Numbered from the stretch's first letter, positions 1 through 5,499 are shown. The stretch: DNA of 5,622 bases from Methylococcaceae bacterium (GCA_012026715.1 VEPB01000057.1:1-5622), one strand, 5' to 3'. Translations and numbers: made by a program. Notes: generated by a model not told the origin, from the sequence alone.

Positions 1-114
1 CGCCTGGTGGAGATCGCCGAACCGGTGCTATACGGCGGCCAGGAAGTGAGTCCATCCATGTTGATGGCGTTCCGCCAGAACGCCCAAGACCTGCTGAGCC
101 CGGCGCGACCGTGA
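1..114 (+). CDS. C-terminal end of a probable DUF4129 membrane protein (5' end outside window)
   Basis: An open frame enters from the left edge and runs 37 codons to TGA at 112-114. The tail contains an E-P-V-L-Y-G-G-Q segment (about residues 7-14 of the fragment), followed by an amphipathic stretch ending in NAQDLL. DUF4129 proteins typically end with a short helix carrying an L/R-Y-G motif, and they are the usual gene just upstream of DUF4350 in MoxR/DUF58 clusters. The stop overlaps the GTG of the next gene (GTGA, 111-114), which is the mark of a translationally coupled operon. No transmembrane or transglutaminase-like part is visible because only the tail lies in the window. The coding call is firm from the overlap and operon logic. 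The family name rests on one short motif plus gene order, so it is tentative. Confidence 0.6.
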   Translation, partial: RLVEIAEPVLYGGQEVSPSMLMAFRQNAQDLLSPARP

Positions 115-1388
115 AGGAACGCCTGATCACCCTGGCCATGGCGCTGCTGGCGCTGGGACTCAGCCTCTTCCTGCTGTCCCCGCCGCAACCGCCGCAACCG
201 AAACAATCCGCGCCGACCAGCGAAGACCGCGGCAAGGCCGGACTCAAGGGCGCCGCCGAATGGTTGCGGCGGCAAGGTGTCGCGGTCGCCGGCCTGCGCA
301 ATCGCTACGACCGCCTGCCCCTCGTCGCCGGCCCCGGCAGCGACAACCTGCTCATCGTCAGCCTGCCGCCCGACAAGGCCGTTGAACAGAACGAATGGGC
401 CTCCCTGCAAGCCTGGCTGGAGGATGGCAACAGCCTGCTGGTGCTTGGCGCCGCGCTGTGGCAACCCGACTGGTCGAACCGGGAAGCCTGCTTGTGCGAT
501 GTCAACAGCTTCCTGGAAAACTTCGCCTGGTCACTGTCCCAGCACGAGCTTGACCCGGAACAACCGCAACCCGGATCGGATCGGCAAAGCTTCCGCGACA
601 AGATCGCCGCCATGCAGGCCGAAATCCAGGCGCAGCTGCCGGTCGAGGACCGCTTGCTGCCGGTGGCTGGCCAGCCCCTGGCCGACGGGATCACCCAACT
701 TTCCACCCGGGTGGTGCCCCGCCAGTTGCAGACCGTCTGGTCGCTCGAAACGGAACATGCCGGCAATATCGCCATGAACCTGCTGTTGCGGTCCGATGGA
801 CAAGGCGTCGCGTTGTGGCAGCTCAATGCCGGCGCAGGCCAGATCTTCCTGTCGCTGGCGCCGGACCTGTTCAGCAATGAGCGCCTGGCGCTGGCAGACA
901 ACGCCCGCTTGCTCGCCAACCTGGTCAACCAGGCCTTGGCCGGCGACGGCAAGGTCATCTTCGATGACTACCACTTCGGCTTGTCGGAGCTATACGACCC
1001 CGAGCGCTTTTTCCGCGACAACCGGCTGCACCAGACCCTGGCCTGGCTGGGGCTGATGTGGTTGCTCTACGTGGCGGGACACAGCAACCGGCTGGCACCG
1101 GTGCGGCCACGGCTGCTGAAGCTGTCCATGCGGGACTTGGTCGACGTAACCGCCACCTTTTTCGCCCGGCGCATTCCCGATTCGGCCGTCGCCGAGGAAT
1201 TGCTGCGCCAGCTGTTGCTCGACATCCGCCTGGCCCGGCGGCTACCCGATGACGATCATGCCTGGCACTGGCTGGAACAGCATCCGCAAATTCCCCGCCT
1301 CGACTTGACCGCCCTGCGGCGAGGGCGGCGCATCCCGCTGACAAGGCTGACCGAAATCATCCGACAGATCCGCAACACCGCACTCTGA
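111..1388 (+). CDS. DUF4350 domain membrane protein of the MoxR/DUF58 cluster
   Basis: This 425-residue protein has a bitopic-plus-tail layout. A membrane segment at about residues 5-23 follows a charged MKER start. A Pro/Gln-rich linker (24-30) and a large soluble domain (about 35-305) come next, then a second membrane segment (about 308-323) and a basic, helical C-terminal tail (324-425). The soluble domain starts with the usual S-E-D-R-G-x-x-G-L-K-G element (37-47). It ends with the F-D-D-Y-H-F-G signature (284-290), which matches the DE-x-H-x-G motif of DUF4350. The large domain probably lies outside the cytoplasm and the tail inside. The GTG at 111 was chosen because it overlaps the upstream stop and supplies the positive residues before the first helix. 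An ATG at 138 is in frame but would cut into that helix. No good Shine-Dalgarno precedes either start. The molecular function is unknown; a partner role for MoxR/DUF58 is inferred from context. Confidence 0.86.
   Translation: MKERLITLAMALLALGLSLFLLSPPQPPQPKQSAPTSEDRGKAGLKGAAEWLRRQGVAVAGLRNRYDRLPLVAGPGSDNLLIVSLPPDKAVEQNEWASLQAWLEDGNSLLVLGAALWQPDWSNREACLCDVNSFLENFAWSLSQHELDPEQPQPGSDRQSFRDKIAAMQAEIQAQLPVEDRLLPVAGQPLADGITQLSTRVVPRQLQTVWSLETEHAGNIAMNLLLRSDGQGVALWQLNAGAGQIFLSLAPDLFSNERLALADNARLLANLVNQALAGDGKVIFDDYHFGLSELYDPERFFRDNRLHQTLAWLGLMWLLYVAGHSNRLAPVRPRLLKLSMRDLVDVTATFFARRIPDSAVAEELLRQLLLDIRLARRLPDDDHAWHWLEQHPQIPRLDLTALRRGRRIPLTRLTEIIRQIRNTAL
180..197 (+). repeat. Tandem 9-bp repeat encoding a Pro-Pro-Gln linker
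   Basis: Two perfect copies of CCGCCGCAA lie head to tail, with a further CCG after them. They encode PPQPPQP (residues 24-30) of the DUF4350 protein, directly after its first membrane segment. It looks like a short rigid spacer between membrane and soluble domain. Such units can change copy number by slippage. Confidence 0.75.
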
Positions 1389-1424
1389 CGATTCCCCTTG
1401 GACCTAGCAAACCGCTGACGCCCC
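1389..1424 (+). other. 36-bp gap before moxR, no visible Shine-Dalgarno
   Basis: This is the only non-overlapping junction in the plus operon. The ten bases before the moxR ATG read GACGCCCC with no purine-rich tract. The nearest GGA (1401-1403) is more than 20 bp away. No terminator hairpin or convincing promoter was seen in the gap, so co-transcription with the upstream genes is likely. Confidence 0.6.
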
Positions 1425-2408
1425 ATGCAAGACGACCCGAGCAAGCTCAACCCCGCCCAACAACTGCACGAAACCCTCAAGCAGGAGCTGGGCAAGGTCA
1501 TTTTCGGCCTGGAGCCAGTGTTGCGAGGCCTGACCCTGGCGTGGATCGCCAACGGCCACGCGCTGCTGGAAGGACCGCCGGGCCTGGGCAAGACCCTGCT
1601 GGCCAAGGCACTGGCACAGCTGATGGGGGGACGGTTCGGGCGAATCCAGGGGGCAGCCGACCTGATGCCGTCGGACCTTACAGGCTTGCACGTGTTCAAT
1701 GGCGACACCCACAACTTCGAGTTCGTGCCGGGACCGCTGTTCAATGACGTGGTGCTGGTAGACGAGATCAACCGCACCGGCCCGAAGACCCAATCGGCCT
1801 TGTTGCAGGCCATGGAGGAAAGCGCGGTCACCCTCGACCGCAAGACTTATCCGTTGCCTCCCGACTTTTTCTTGATCGCGGCGCAAAATCCGATGGACTT
1901 CGAAGGCGTCTATCCGCTGCTGGAATCCCAGCTGGACCGCTTCCTCATCCGGCTGCTGCTGAGCTATCCAGACCCCGACACCGAGGTCGCCGTGCTGAGC
2001 CGCTACGATCGTCCCGGCGGTGGTCATAGCGAGGCACTCCAGACCATCAACCCGCTGCCGCCGGAATTGCTGAATCAGGCCAGGACGGCGGCCGCGGCGG
2101 TACATGTGGAGCCGGCCCTGTACCGCTACGGGGCGGCACTTGCCGGGGCCAGCCGCGACCATCCCAGATTGAGCCTGGGCCTTTCTCCACGCGGACTGCT
2201 GGCGGTGATGCGGCTGGCGCGGGTCGAAGCCCTCCTCCTGGGCCGCGACTACCTGCTGCCGGACGACATGCGAGCCGTCGCGCCGCTGGCGGTCGGCCAC
2301 CGTTTGTTACCCACCTCGGAAGCCCAGCTGGAAGGCTTCGACGCGCTGCAGATCTACCGCGAGATCGAAGCCCAGGTTCCGGCGCCGCGCGCCGCCGAGA
2401 GCTTCTGA
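1425..2408 (+). CDS. MoxR-family AAA+ ATPase
   Basis: This 327-residue cytosolic ATPase has the normal length for MoxR proteins. Visible motifs, in order: Walker A G-P-P-G-L-G-K-T (50-57); the MoxR-typical R-I-Q-x-x-x-D-L-M-P-S-D block (73-84); Walker B V-L-V-D-E-I-N-R (110-117); sensor 1 Asn155 in I-A-A-Q-N-P; the arginine-finger segment E-S-Q-L-D-R-F (167-173, Arg172); and sensor 2 S-P-R (254-256). A GRDYLLPDDM and HRLLPT tail of the lid domain follows. All catalytic residues are present, so it should hydrolyse ATP as a hexameric ring. MoxR ATPases act as chaperones with vWA-domain partners, and the DUF58 gene next door, joined by TGATG, is the obvious partner. An in-frame TGA at 1416-1418 rules out a start upstream of the ATG at 1425. 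No Shine-Dalgarno is seen before it. The name moxR is a family label; the exact subfamily was not determined. Confidence 0.96.
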   Translation: MQDDPSKLNPAQQLHETLKQELGKVIFGLEPVLRGLTLAWIANGHALLEGPPGLGKTLLAKALAQLMGGRFGRIQGAADLMPSDLTGLHVFNGDTHNFEFVPGPLFNDVVLVDEINRTGPKTQSALLQAMEESAVTLDRKTYPLPPDFFLIAAQNPMDFEGVYPLLESQLDRFLIRLLLSYPDPDTEVAVLSRYDRPGGGHSEALQTINPLPPELLNQARTAAAAVHVEPALYRYGAALAGASRDHPRLSLGLSPRGLLAVMRLARVEALLLGRDYLLPDDMRAVAPLAVGHRLLPTSEAQLEGFDALQIYREIEAQVPAPRAAESF

Positions 2409-2410
2409 TG
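2397..2410 (+). promoter_or_regulatory. Coupled start of the DUF58 gene: weak RBS plus TGATG overlap
   Basis: GAGAG (2397-2401) lies six bases before the ATG at 2408, and the moxR stop TGA (2406-2408) overlaps that ATG. The weak site plus overlap suggests termination-reinitiation, which would keep ATPase and partner in a fixed ratio. Confidence 0.6.
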
Positions 2411-3700
2411 TCGCTGTCCGGCCGAGCGCTGGGTTTGGCGATGGCCATCATCGCGCTGGCCATCGCCGGGGTGTGGAGCGGCGAGCCGCTGCAGGGGATG
2501 TGGCGCTGGCTGGCGGTGCTGTGGCTGCTGCTGATCGTCTGGGAACGCCTGCGTCTGCCGCAAGCCCTTGCGGTCCGGCGCAGCCTGGCCGATGTGCTGG
2601 CCCTCGGAGTGCCACAGCACTACCGGCTCGAACTCAGCAACAGCGGCAAGACGCCGTTGCTCCTGGAAATCCAGCCCGACTATCCCGCGGCCCTGGACGC
2701 CGACAATCCGCTGTGGCGCTGGCGGCTGGCGGCGGGCGAGACGGCGGTGCGGCAGCTGGAGATCACCCCGGTCAGCCTCGGCGTTACCCCACTGGGAAGC
2801 GTACACCTGCGGCGCCTGGGCGGCTTCGGACTGTGCTGGTGGTCCAGCAGGCATGACGACGGGCTGACCGCCCGGGTGGTGCCGGCACCGATGGCGCATC
2901 GGGAGGGCCTCGGCAACGCCCGAGCCGGCGAACGGCGCAATCGTCGACAGGCGGGCAGTGGCTTCGAACTGCTGGAAATGCGCGATTACCGCCCTGGCGA
3001 CCTGCCCCACGCCATCGACTGGAAGGCCACCGCGCGGCGCGGCAAGCCGGTGGTGCGGCGCTTTCAGCGGGACCAGCGCCTGCAGTTGGCGCTCTTGGTG
3101 GATTGCGGGCGGGCTAGCCGCATCCATGCCGGCCCCATGCAGCGCCTGCAGCATTACGTCAATGTCGCGGCGCGCCTGGCCGAACTGGCCGCCAGCCACG
3201 ACGACCAGGTGGCTTGCCTGGCCTACGCCCAGGAGCTGCTGGACCGGGCGCCGCTGGCCGGTGGGACTGCGGCGGTGCAACGAGTCCGGCTGGTGCTGGG
3301 CGGCCTCCGGGCCACCGCCGACGAATCCAATCCCCTGGCGGCCGCACTGGAAGTGCGGCGCCTGATTCCCCATCGCGGCCTGGTGGTTTATCTGACCGAC
3401 ATCGAGCAACCGGAAGCGGCGGCCCAACTCCGCAAGGCGGCGCAGTTGCTGGCGGGGCGCCACCAAGTCCTGGTGGCTTCGCTGCAGGATCCGGCCATCG
3501 CCGAAATCGGCCGCCAGCGCGGCACCGATTGGCTGGCCCCCTACCGCCAGCTCGCCGCCCTGGATTATCTGCGCGGCCGCGACCTGACCCGGCAACAGCT
3601 CCAGCGCGCCGGGGTAGCGGTCGTGACCGCACCGGTCGAACAACTGGACCGACTGGTATTGGACTACTACCGCCGTCACCGGCTGCGCATCAGCGCCTGA
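2408..3700 (+). CDS. DUF58 protein with N-terminal membrane hairpin and vWA-like domain
   Basis: This 430-residue protein starts with two membrane segments (about 8-22 and 31-46), followed by a beta-rich region (about 55-160). Then comes the diagnostic DUF58 block R-D-Y-R-P-G-D-x-P-x-x-I-D-W-K-A-T-A-R-R-G-x-P-V-V-R (192-217). A vWA-like fold follows, whose metal-site strand reads L-L-V-D-C-G-R-A-S (229-237), with a later Y-L-T-D strand (328-331). DUF58 proteins are the vWA partners of MoxR ATPases; this one would sit in the inner membrane with its main domain in the cytosol. The ATG at 2408 shares its A with the moxR stop (TGATG) and has a weak GAGAG six bases upstream, so translation is probably coupled. 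The classical DxSxS metal motif is replaced by D-C-G-R-A, leaving Asp232 only, so metal binding is uncertain. The 3' end overlaps the convergent SpoIIM-like gene by 11 bp. Confidence 0.94.
   Translation: MSLSGRALGLAMAIIALAIAGVWSGEPLQGMWRWLAVLWLLLIVWERLRLPQALAVRRSLADVLALGVPQHYRLELSNSGKTPLLLEIQPDYPAALDADNPLWRWRLAAGETAVRQLEITPVSLGVTPLGSVHLRRLGGFGLCWWSSRHDDGLTARVVPAPMAHREGLGNARAGERRNRRQAGSGFELLEMRDYRPGDLPHAIDWKATARRGKPVVRRFQRDQRLQLALLVDCGRASRIHAGPMQRLQHYVNVAARLAELAASHDDQVACLAYAQELLDRAPLAGGTAAVQRVRLVLGGLRATADESNPLAAALEVRRLIPHRGLVVYLTDIEQPEAAAQLRKAAQLLAGRHQVLVASLQDPAIAEIGRQRGTDWLAPYRQLAALDYLRGRDLTRQQLQRAGVAVVTAPVEQLDRLVLDYYRRHRLRISA
2437..2467 (+). repeat. 11-bp inverted repeat (stem-loop) just inside the DUF58 gene
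   Basis: Arms GGCGATGGCCA (2437-2447) and TGGCCATCGCC (2457-2467) are perfect reverse complements around a 9-base spacer. Three T/G wobble pairs could extend the base (2434-2436 with 2468-2470). It begins 29 bases after the DUF58 ATG, in codons for the first membrane helix (Ala/Ile/Met rich). It has no T tract on either strand, so it is not a standard terminator. An mRNA stem here could affect early elongation or ribosome loading at the coupled start; that role is inferred. Confidence 0.7.
3690..3700. other. 11-bp tail-to-tail overlap of convergent genes
   Basis: The DUF58 stop TGA is at 3698-3700 on the plus strand. The SpoIIM-like stop TGA is at 3692-3690 on the minus strand. The last residues of both proteins are therefore written in the same DNA, and no intergenic space exists for a bidirectional terminator. 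Each transcript must end inside the other operon's coding sequence. Confidence 0.95.
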
Positions 3701-4679
3701 AAGGTCGGCGACCGGGCAATCCGAACAACAGGACCAGCCACATCAACGTCCCGCTGCAAAAACCGATGATGCAACGCTCGGTCAAACCGAAGCGCGGGTC
3801 GGGCGACACGAATCCTTCGATCAGTCCCGCCATCACCAGAAACGGCGTGGCCGCCAACAGTACGGTGCCGGCCTTGCGGGTGACCGCCTGGAAGGCCTCC
3901 AGGCGGTTGCGGTTGCCGGGGCGGATCAGGGCCTCCCCGAGGCTGAGGCCCATGGCAGCGGCGATCAGGATCACGCTCAACTCCACCACCCCATGCCCGA
4001 CCACGAACCGGAACAGGCGGCCGGCCAGGCCATAGTCGCCGGTAAATGCGAAAATCCCTCCCAGCATCAAGCCGTTCAGCCCGAGGATGTACAGCGTGCC
4101 GACGCCGTACAGGGCGCCCAGCGCGAACGCGGTGAGCGTCACCGCAATGTTGTTGGCCGCGATGCCGAACGACAGCAGGGACGAAGGCACCACGTTGAGC
4201 AAATCGTCGGTCCACAGCTTGCCGGTCTGGACATGCTCGATCATCTCCGGCGAGGCGAACAGCCCGACCAGTTCCGGGAACTGGTCCACCAGCAGCCAGC
4301 CCAGCGCGATGCTCGAGCAGAAGATCGCCAGCGCGGCCAGCAGGCTGGCCTTCATTTCCCGCAACAAGCGCGGCGTCTGCACGTTGTAGACATCGGCCAG
4401 ACGTGCCAGGGTGTGGCCGGGAGAGCGGTACAACTGCTCGTGCACCTGCAGGTAAAGGTTCTCCAGATAGCGCGGCAGCGGCCCGTGGCGATTGAGGCGG
4501 CGCGCCAGCGACAGATCGCTGACCAGCGCCCGATAGCCAGTCAGCAGGCTGCGGGCATCGGCGACCGCGTCCTTCCCTGGCGAGGCCGGTCGGCGGAGCC
4601 GGTCTTCCAAATCCTGCCAGGCGGAACGCCGCTCGTTGAGCCAATGGGCCAGCGCCTGGCCCTTGCGATCAGCGCTCAT
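3690..4679 (-). CDS. SpoIIM/DUF95-family (stage II sporulation protein M-like) membrane protein
   Basis: This 329-residue protein has a soluble N-terminal helical region (1-110) containing W-x-x-L-E (21-25) and a Y-R-x-L-V-S-D-L-x-x-A-R segment (49-60), both usual in this family. About six membrane segments follow (roughly 112-131, 165-185, 187-208, 225-248, 270-290, 303-320). Family landmarks include A-A-N-N-I (174-178), a glycine-rich Y-G-x-G-T-L-Y-x-L-G-L-N-G-L-M-L-G-G stretch (191-208), G-H-G-V-V-E-L (228-234) and L-I-E-G-F (286-290). In Bacillus, SpoIIM is part of the forespore engulfment machine. Homologues beside MoxR/DUF58/RDD genes are common in non-sporulating bacteria and have no assigned role, so the sporulation label should not be read literally. 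The start overlaps the RDD gene stop (ATGA, 4679-4676), indicating coupling. The end overlaps the DUF58 gene tail to tail. Confidence 0.92.
   Translation of the reverse strand: MSADRKGQALAHWLNERRSAWQDLEDRLRRPASPGKDAVADARSLLTGYRALVSDLSLARRLNRHGPLPRYLENLYLQVHEQLYRSPGHTLARLADVYNVQTPRLLREMKASLLAALAIFCSSIALGWLLVDQFPELVGLFASPEMIEHVQTGKLWTDDLLNVVPSSLLSFGIAANNIAVTLTAFALGALYGVGTLYILGLNGLMLGGIFAFTGDYGLAGRLFRFVVGHGVVELSVILIAAAMGLSLGEALIRPGNRNRLEAFQAVTRKAGTVLLAATPFLVMAGLIEGFVSPDPRFGLTERCIIGFCSGTLMWLVLLFGLPGRRPFRR
3883..3907. repeat. 10-bp inverted repeat inside the SpoIIM-like gene
   Basis: Arms ACCGCCTGGA (3883-3892) and TCCAGGCGGT (3898-3907) are perfect reverse complements around a 5-base spacer AGGCC. 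Two wobble pairs could lengthen the base. It lies in the codons for about residues 258-266 of the SpoIIM-like protein (NRLEAFQAVT), about 180 bp beyond the plus operon's last stop. No T tract follows on either strand. It could mark the 3' end of plus-strand read-through RNA, but this is inferred. Confidence 0.65.
4129..4145. repeat. Minor 7-bp stem-loop within the SpoIIM-like gene
   Basis: GCGGTGA and TCACCGC pair around a 3-base loop GCG. It is short enough to be expected by chance in this base composition and is recorded only for completeness. Confidence 0.45.
4266..4286. repeat. Near-perfect 21-bp palindrome inside the SpoIIM-like gene
   Basis: GACCAGTTCC (4266-4275) and GGAACTGGTC (4277-4286) are perfect reverse complements about a single central G. 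In RNA this gives a 9-bp stem with a 3-base loop. In duplex DNA it has the shape of a dimer-binding operator. It encodes D-Q-F-P-E-L-V (residues 132-138), in the loop after the first membrane helix. No T tract follows. A regulatory role is not shown. Confidence 0.7.
4646..4662 (-). repeat. 7-bp stem-loop in the first codons of the SpoIIM-like gene
   Basis: GGGCCAG and CTGGCCC pair around CGC, 17-33 bases into the gene. Together with the stronger hairpin before the start codon (4694-4715), it flanks the coupled initiation region. Alone it is within chance expectation. Confidence 0.5.
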
Positions 4680-5461
4680 CGCACACCGCCGTCGGAGGGG
4701 TTCAACAACCCCTCCAGGACTGTTTTCAGCTGCAGCCCGTAGTTTCGCTGGTGCACCACGACGGGCAACGACCGCCCGAGCCGGCCCAGCAACTGCTCGG
4801 CAAACCGGATGCGGGCGGACTCATCCAGCTCCGTCCAGCGCGCAGTCAGTTCCAGCACCACCGCCTGATCGTCCGGAGCCAGTCCCGACGTCAGCGACAC
4901 ACCGGCGGCGCGGCGCAAGTCATTCAGCTGCGCCGAGTCGTCATAAACCAGCACCAGTCCGGCGGCCAGATCGCCGATCCGGACCTGCTGCCGGGTAACC
5001 GCCACCGTGACCAATCCGACGATATAGAATCCGGGCAAGCTATCCAGCAATCGGAACACGTTGCGCAGCAGCAAGGCCCCGGTTCCGGGGGTATGGCCCT
5101 GGGTCGTCACCAGCCGCACGCCTGCCATGCGCTTGCCCGGAGTGCGTCCCACCATGGCCACCTCCAGCACCGGGTGATAGAGGAAATAGATGGCGGCGGC
5201 TGGCACCAGCCAGACCCAGGTGTCCAGCGACGATAACTCATGGTCAAACACCTTCCGCAACTGTTCCAGCGAATGCAGGGCAAACCCCAAGGCCAGCAGC
5301 CAGGTCAAGGCCAGCAGAAACCGGATATGCCAGTCTATGGCAAAGGCATGGGAACGGGCGCCCAGACCGGCGATTTCCAGCCGGTGATCGGTGGCGTCGG
5401 GGGTCTGCAAGGCGATGTGGCCGAAGGCCGAAGAGTCGAGTGGTGGCTGGTTTCCGTTCAT
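4676..5461 (-). CDS. RDD-family membrane protein
   Basis: This 261-residue protein has the RDD domain at about residues 30-175. A G-L-G-A-R-S-H-A-F-A-I-D element (32-43) supplies the motif Arg36 and Asp43. Three membrane segments lie at about 46-65, 81-98 and 141-157. The G-R-T-P-G-K-R-M-x-G-V-R-L-V loop (105-118) sits between helices 2 and 3, and the domain ends in R-I-G-D-L-A-A-G (161-168). A cytosolic helical extension (about 178-261) includes a W-T-E-L-D-E-S-A-R segment. This is typical of RDD proteins encoded beside SpoIIM-like genes. RDD proteins in general may act in transport or as membrane partners, and no substrate can be assigned here. The ATG at 5461 is the only start: an in-frame TGA lies 39 bases upstream with no ATG, GTG or TTG between. 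No strong ribosome site is seen. It is the first gene of the minus operon and is coupled to the next by ATGA. Confidence 0.92.
   Translation of the reverse strand: MNGNQPPLDSSAFGHIALQTPDATDHRLEIAGLGARSHAFAIDWHIRFLLALTWLLALGFALHSLEQLRKVFDHELSSLDTWVWLVPAAAIYFLYHPVLEVAMVGRTPGKRMAGVRLVTTQGHTPGTGALLLRNVFRLLDSLPGFYIVGLVTVAVTRQQVRIGDLAAGLVLVYDDSAQLNDLRRAAGVSLTSGLAPDDQAVVLELTARWTELDESARIRFAEQLLGRLGRSLPVVVHQRNYGLQLKTVLEGLLNPSDGGVR
4694..4715 (-). repeat. 9-bp stem-loop just upstream of the SpoIIM-like start codon
   Basis: Arms GGAGGGGTT (4694-4702) and AACCCCTCC (4707-4715) pair perfectly around a 4-base loop. The hairpin lies in the last codons of the RDD gene (E-G-L-L-N-P-S, residues 250-256), and its foot is 14 bases before the SpoIIM-like ATG. 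It is the most stable-looking short hairpin in the window. In the minus direction no T tract follows, so termination is unlikely. It may act on translation coupling or on mRNA stability between the two genes. On the plus strand a TTTT begins eight bases after the stem, which is too far for a standard terminator. Confidence 0.75.
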
Positions 5462-5499
5462 GGAGTCGGTCCGAAACCGAGAGGCGCTGAAGGTTGATC

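Noticed and set aside
1404..2300. 298-codon open frame antisense to moxR
   Set aside because: Low-complexity Gln/Arg/Gly composition and complete overlap with an ATPase gene whose motifs are all intact.
2558..2573. Inverted repeat CCGCAAG/CTTGCGG in the DUF58 gene
   Set aside because: Seven-base arms with a two-base spacer are common by chance in this GC-rich DNA; many similar 6-7 bp cases occur across the window.
2835..2842. GCTGGTGG, identical to the E. coli Chi site
   Set aside because: An eight-base match in GC-rich coding DNA is expected by chance, and Chi sequences differ outside enterobacteria.
2354..3679. 441-codon open frame antisense to the DUF58 gene
   Set aside because: Its translation is rich in Gln, His, Arg, Ala and Pro with no recognisable domain. 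It is the expected reverse-strand shadow of a GC-rich gene with clear DUF58 motifs.
3703..3713. Small hairpin GGTC/GACC right after the DUF58 stop, considered as a terminator
   Set aside because: The stem is only four base pairs and no T tract follows.
3214..4035. 273-codon plus-strand frame spanning the convergent junction
   Set aside because: Pro/Gly/Arg-rich shadow frame crossing the ends of two well-supported genes, with no domain and no plausible start signal.
3676..4644. 322-codon minus-strand frame offset from the SpoIIM-like gene
   Set aside because: It shares the strand but is out of frame with the SpoIIM-like protein. Its Arg/Gly/Ala/Pro-rich translation lacks the hydrophobic pattern seen in the real frame.
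4694..4727. Hairpin plus TTTT read as a plus-strand intrinsic terminator
   Set aside because: The T run begins eight bases after the stem and is only four long, interrupted by other bases. It does not fit an intrinsic terminator.
3993..4742. 249-codon plus-strand frame antisense to the SpoIIM-like gene
   Set aside because: Gln/Arg-rich antisense shadow with no recognisable motif.
5288..5317. Two copies of CAAGGCCAGCAG, 18 bp apart
   Set aside because: They encode the repeated Leu-Leu-Ala-Leu of the first membrane helix of the RDD protein, so codon repetition explains them.
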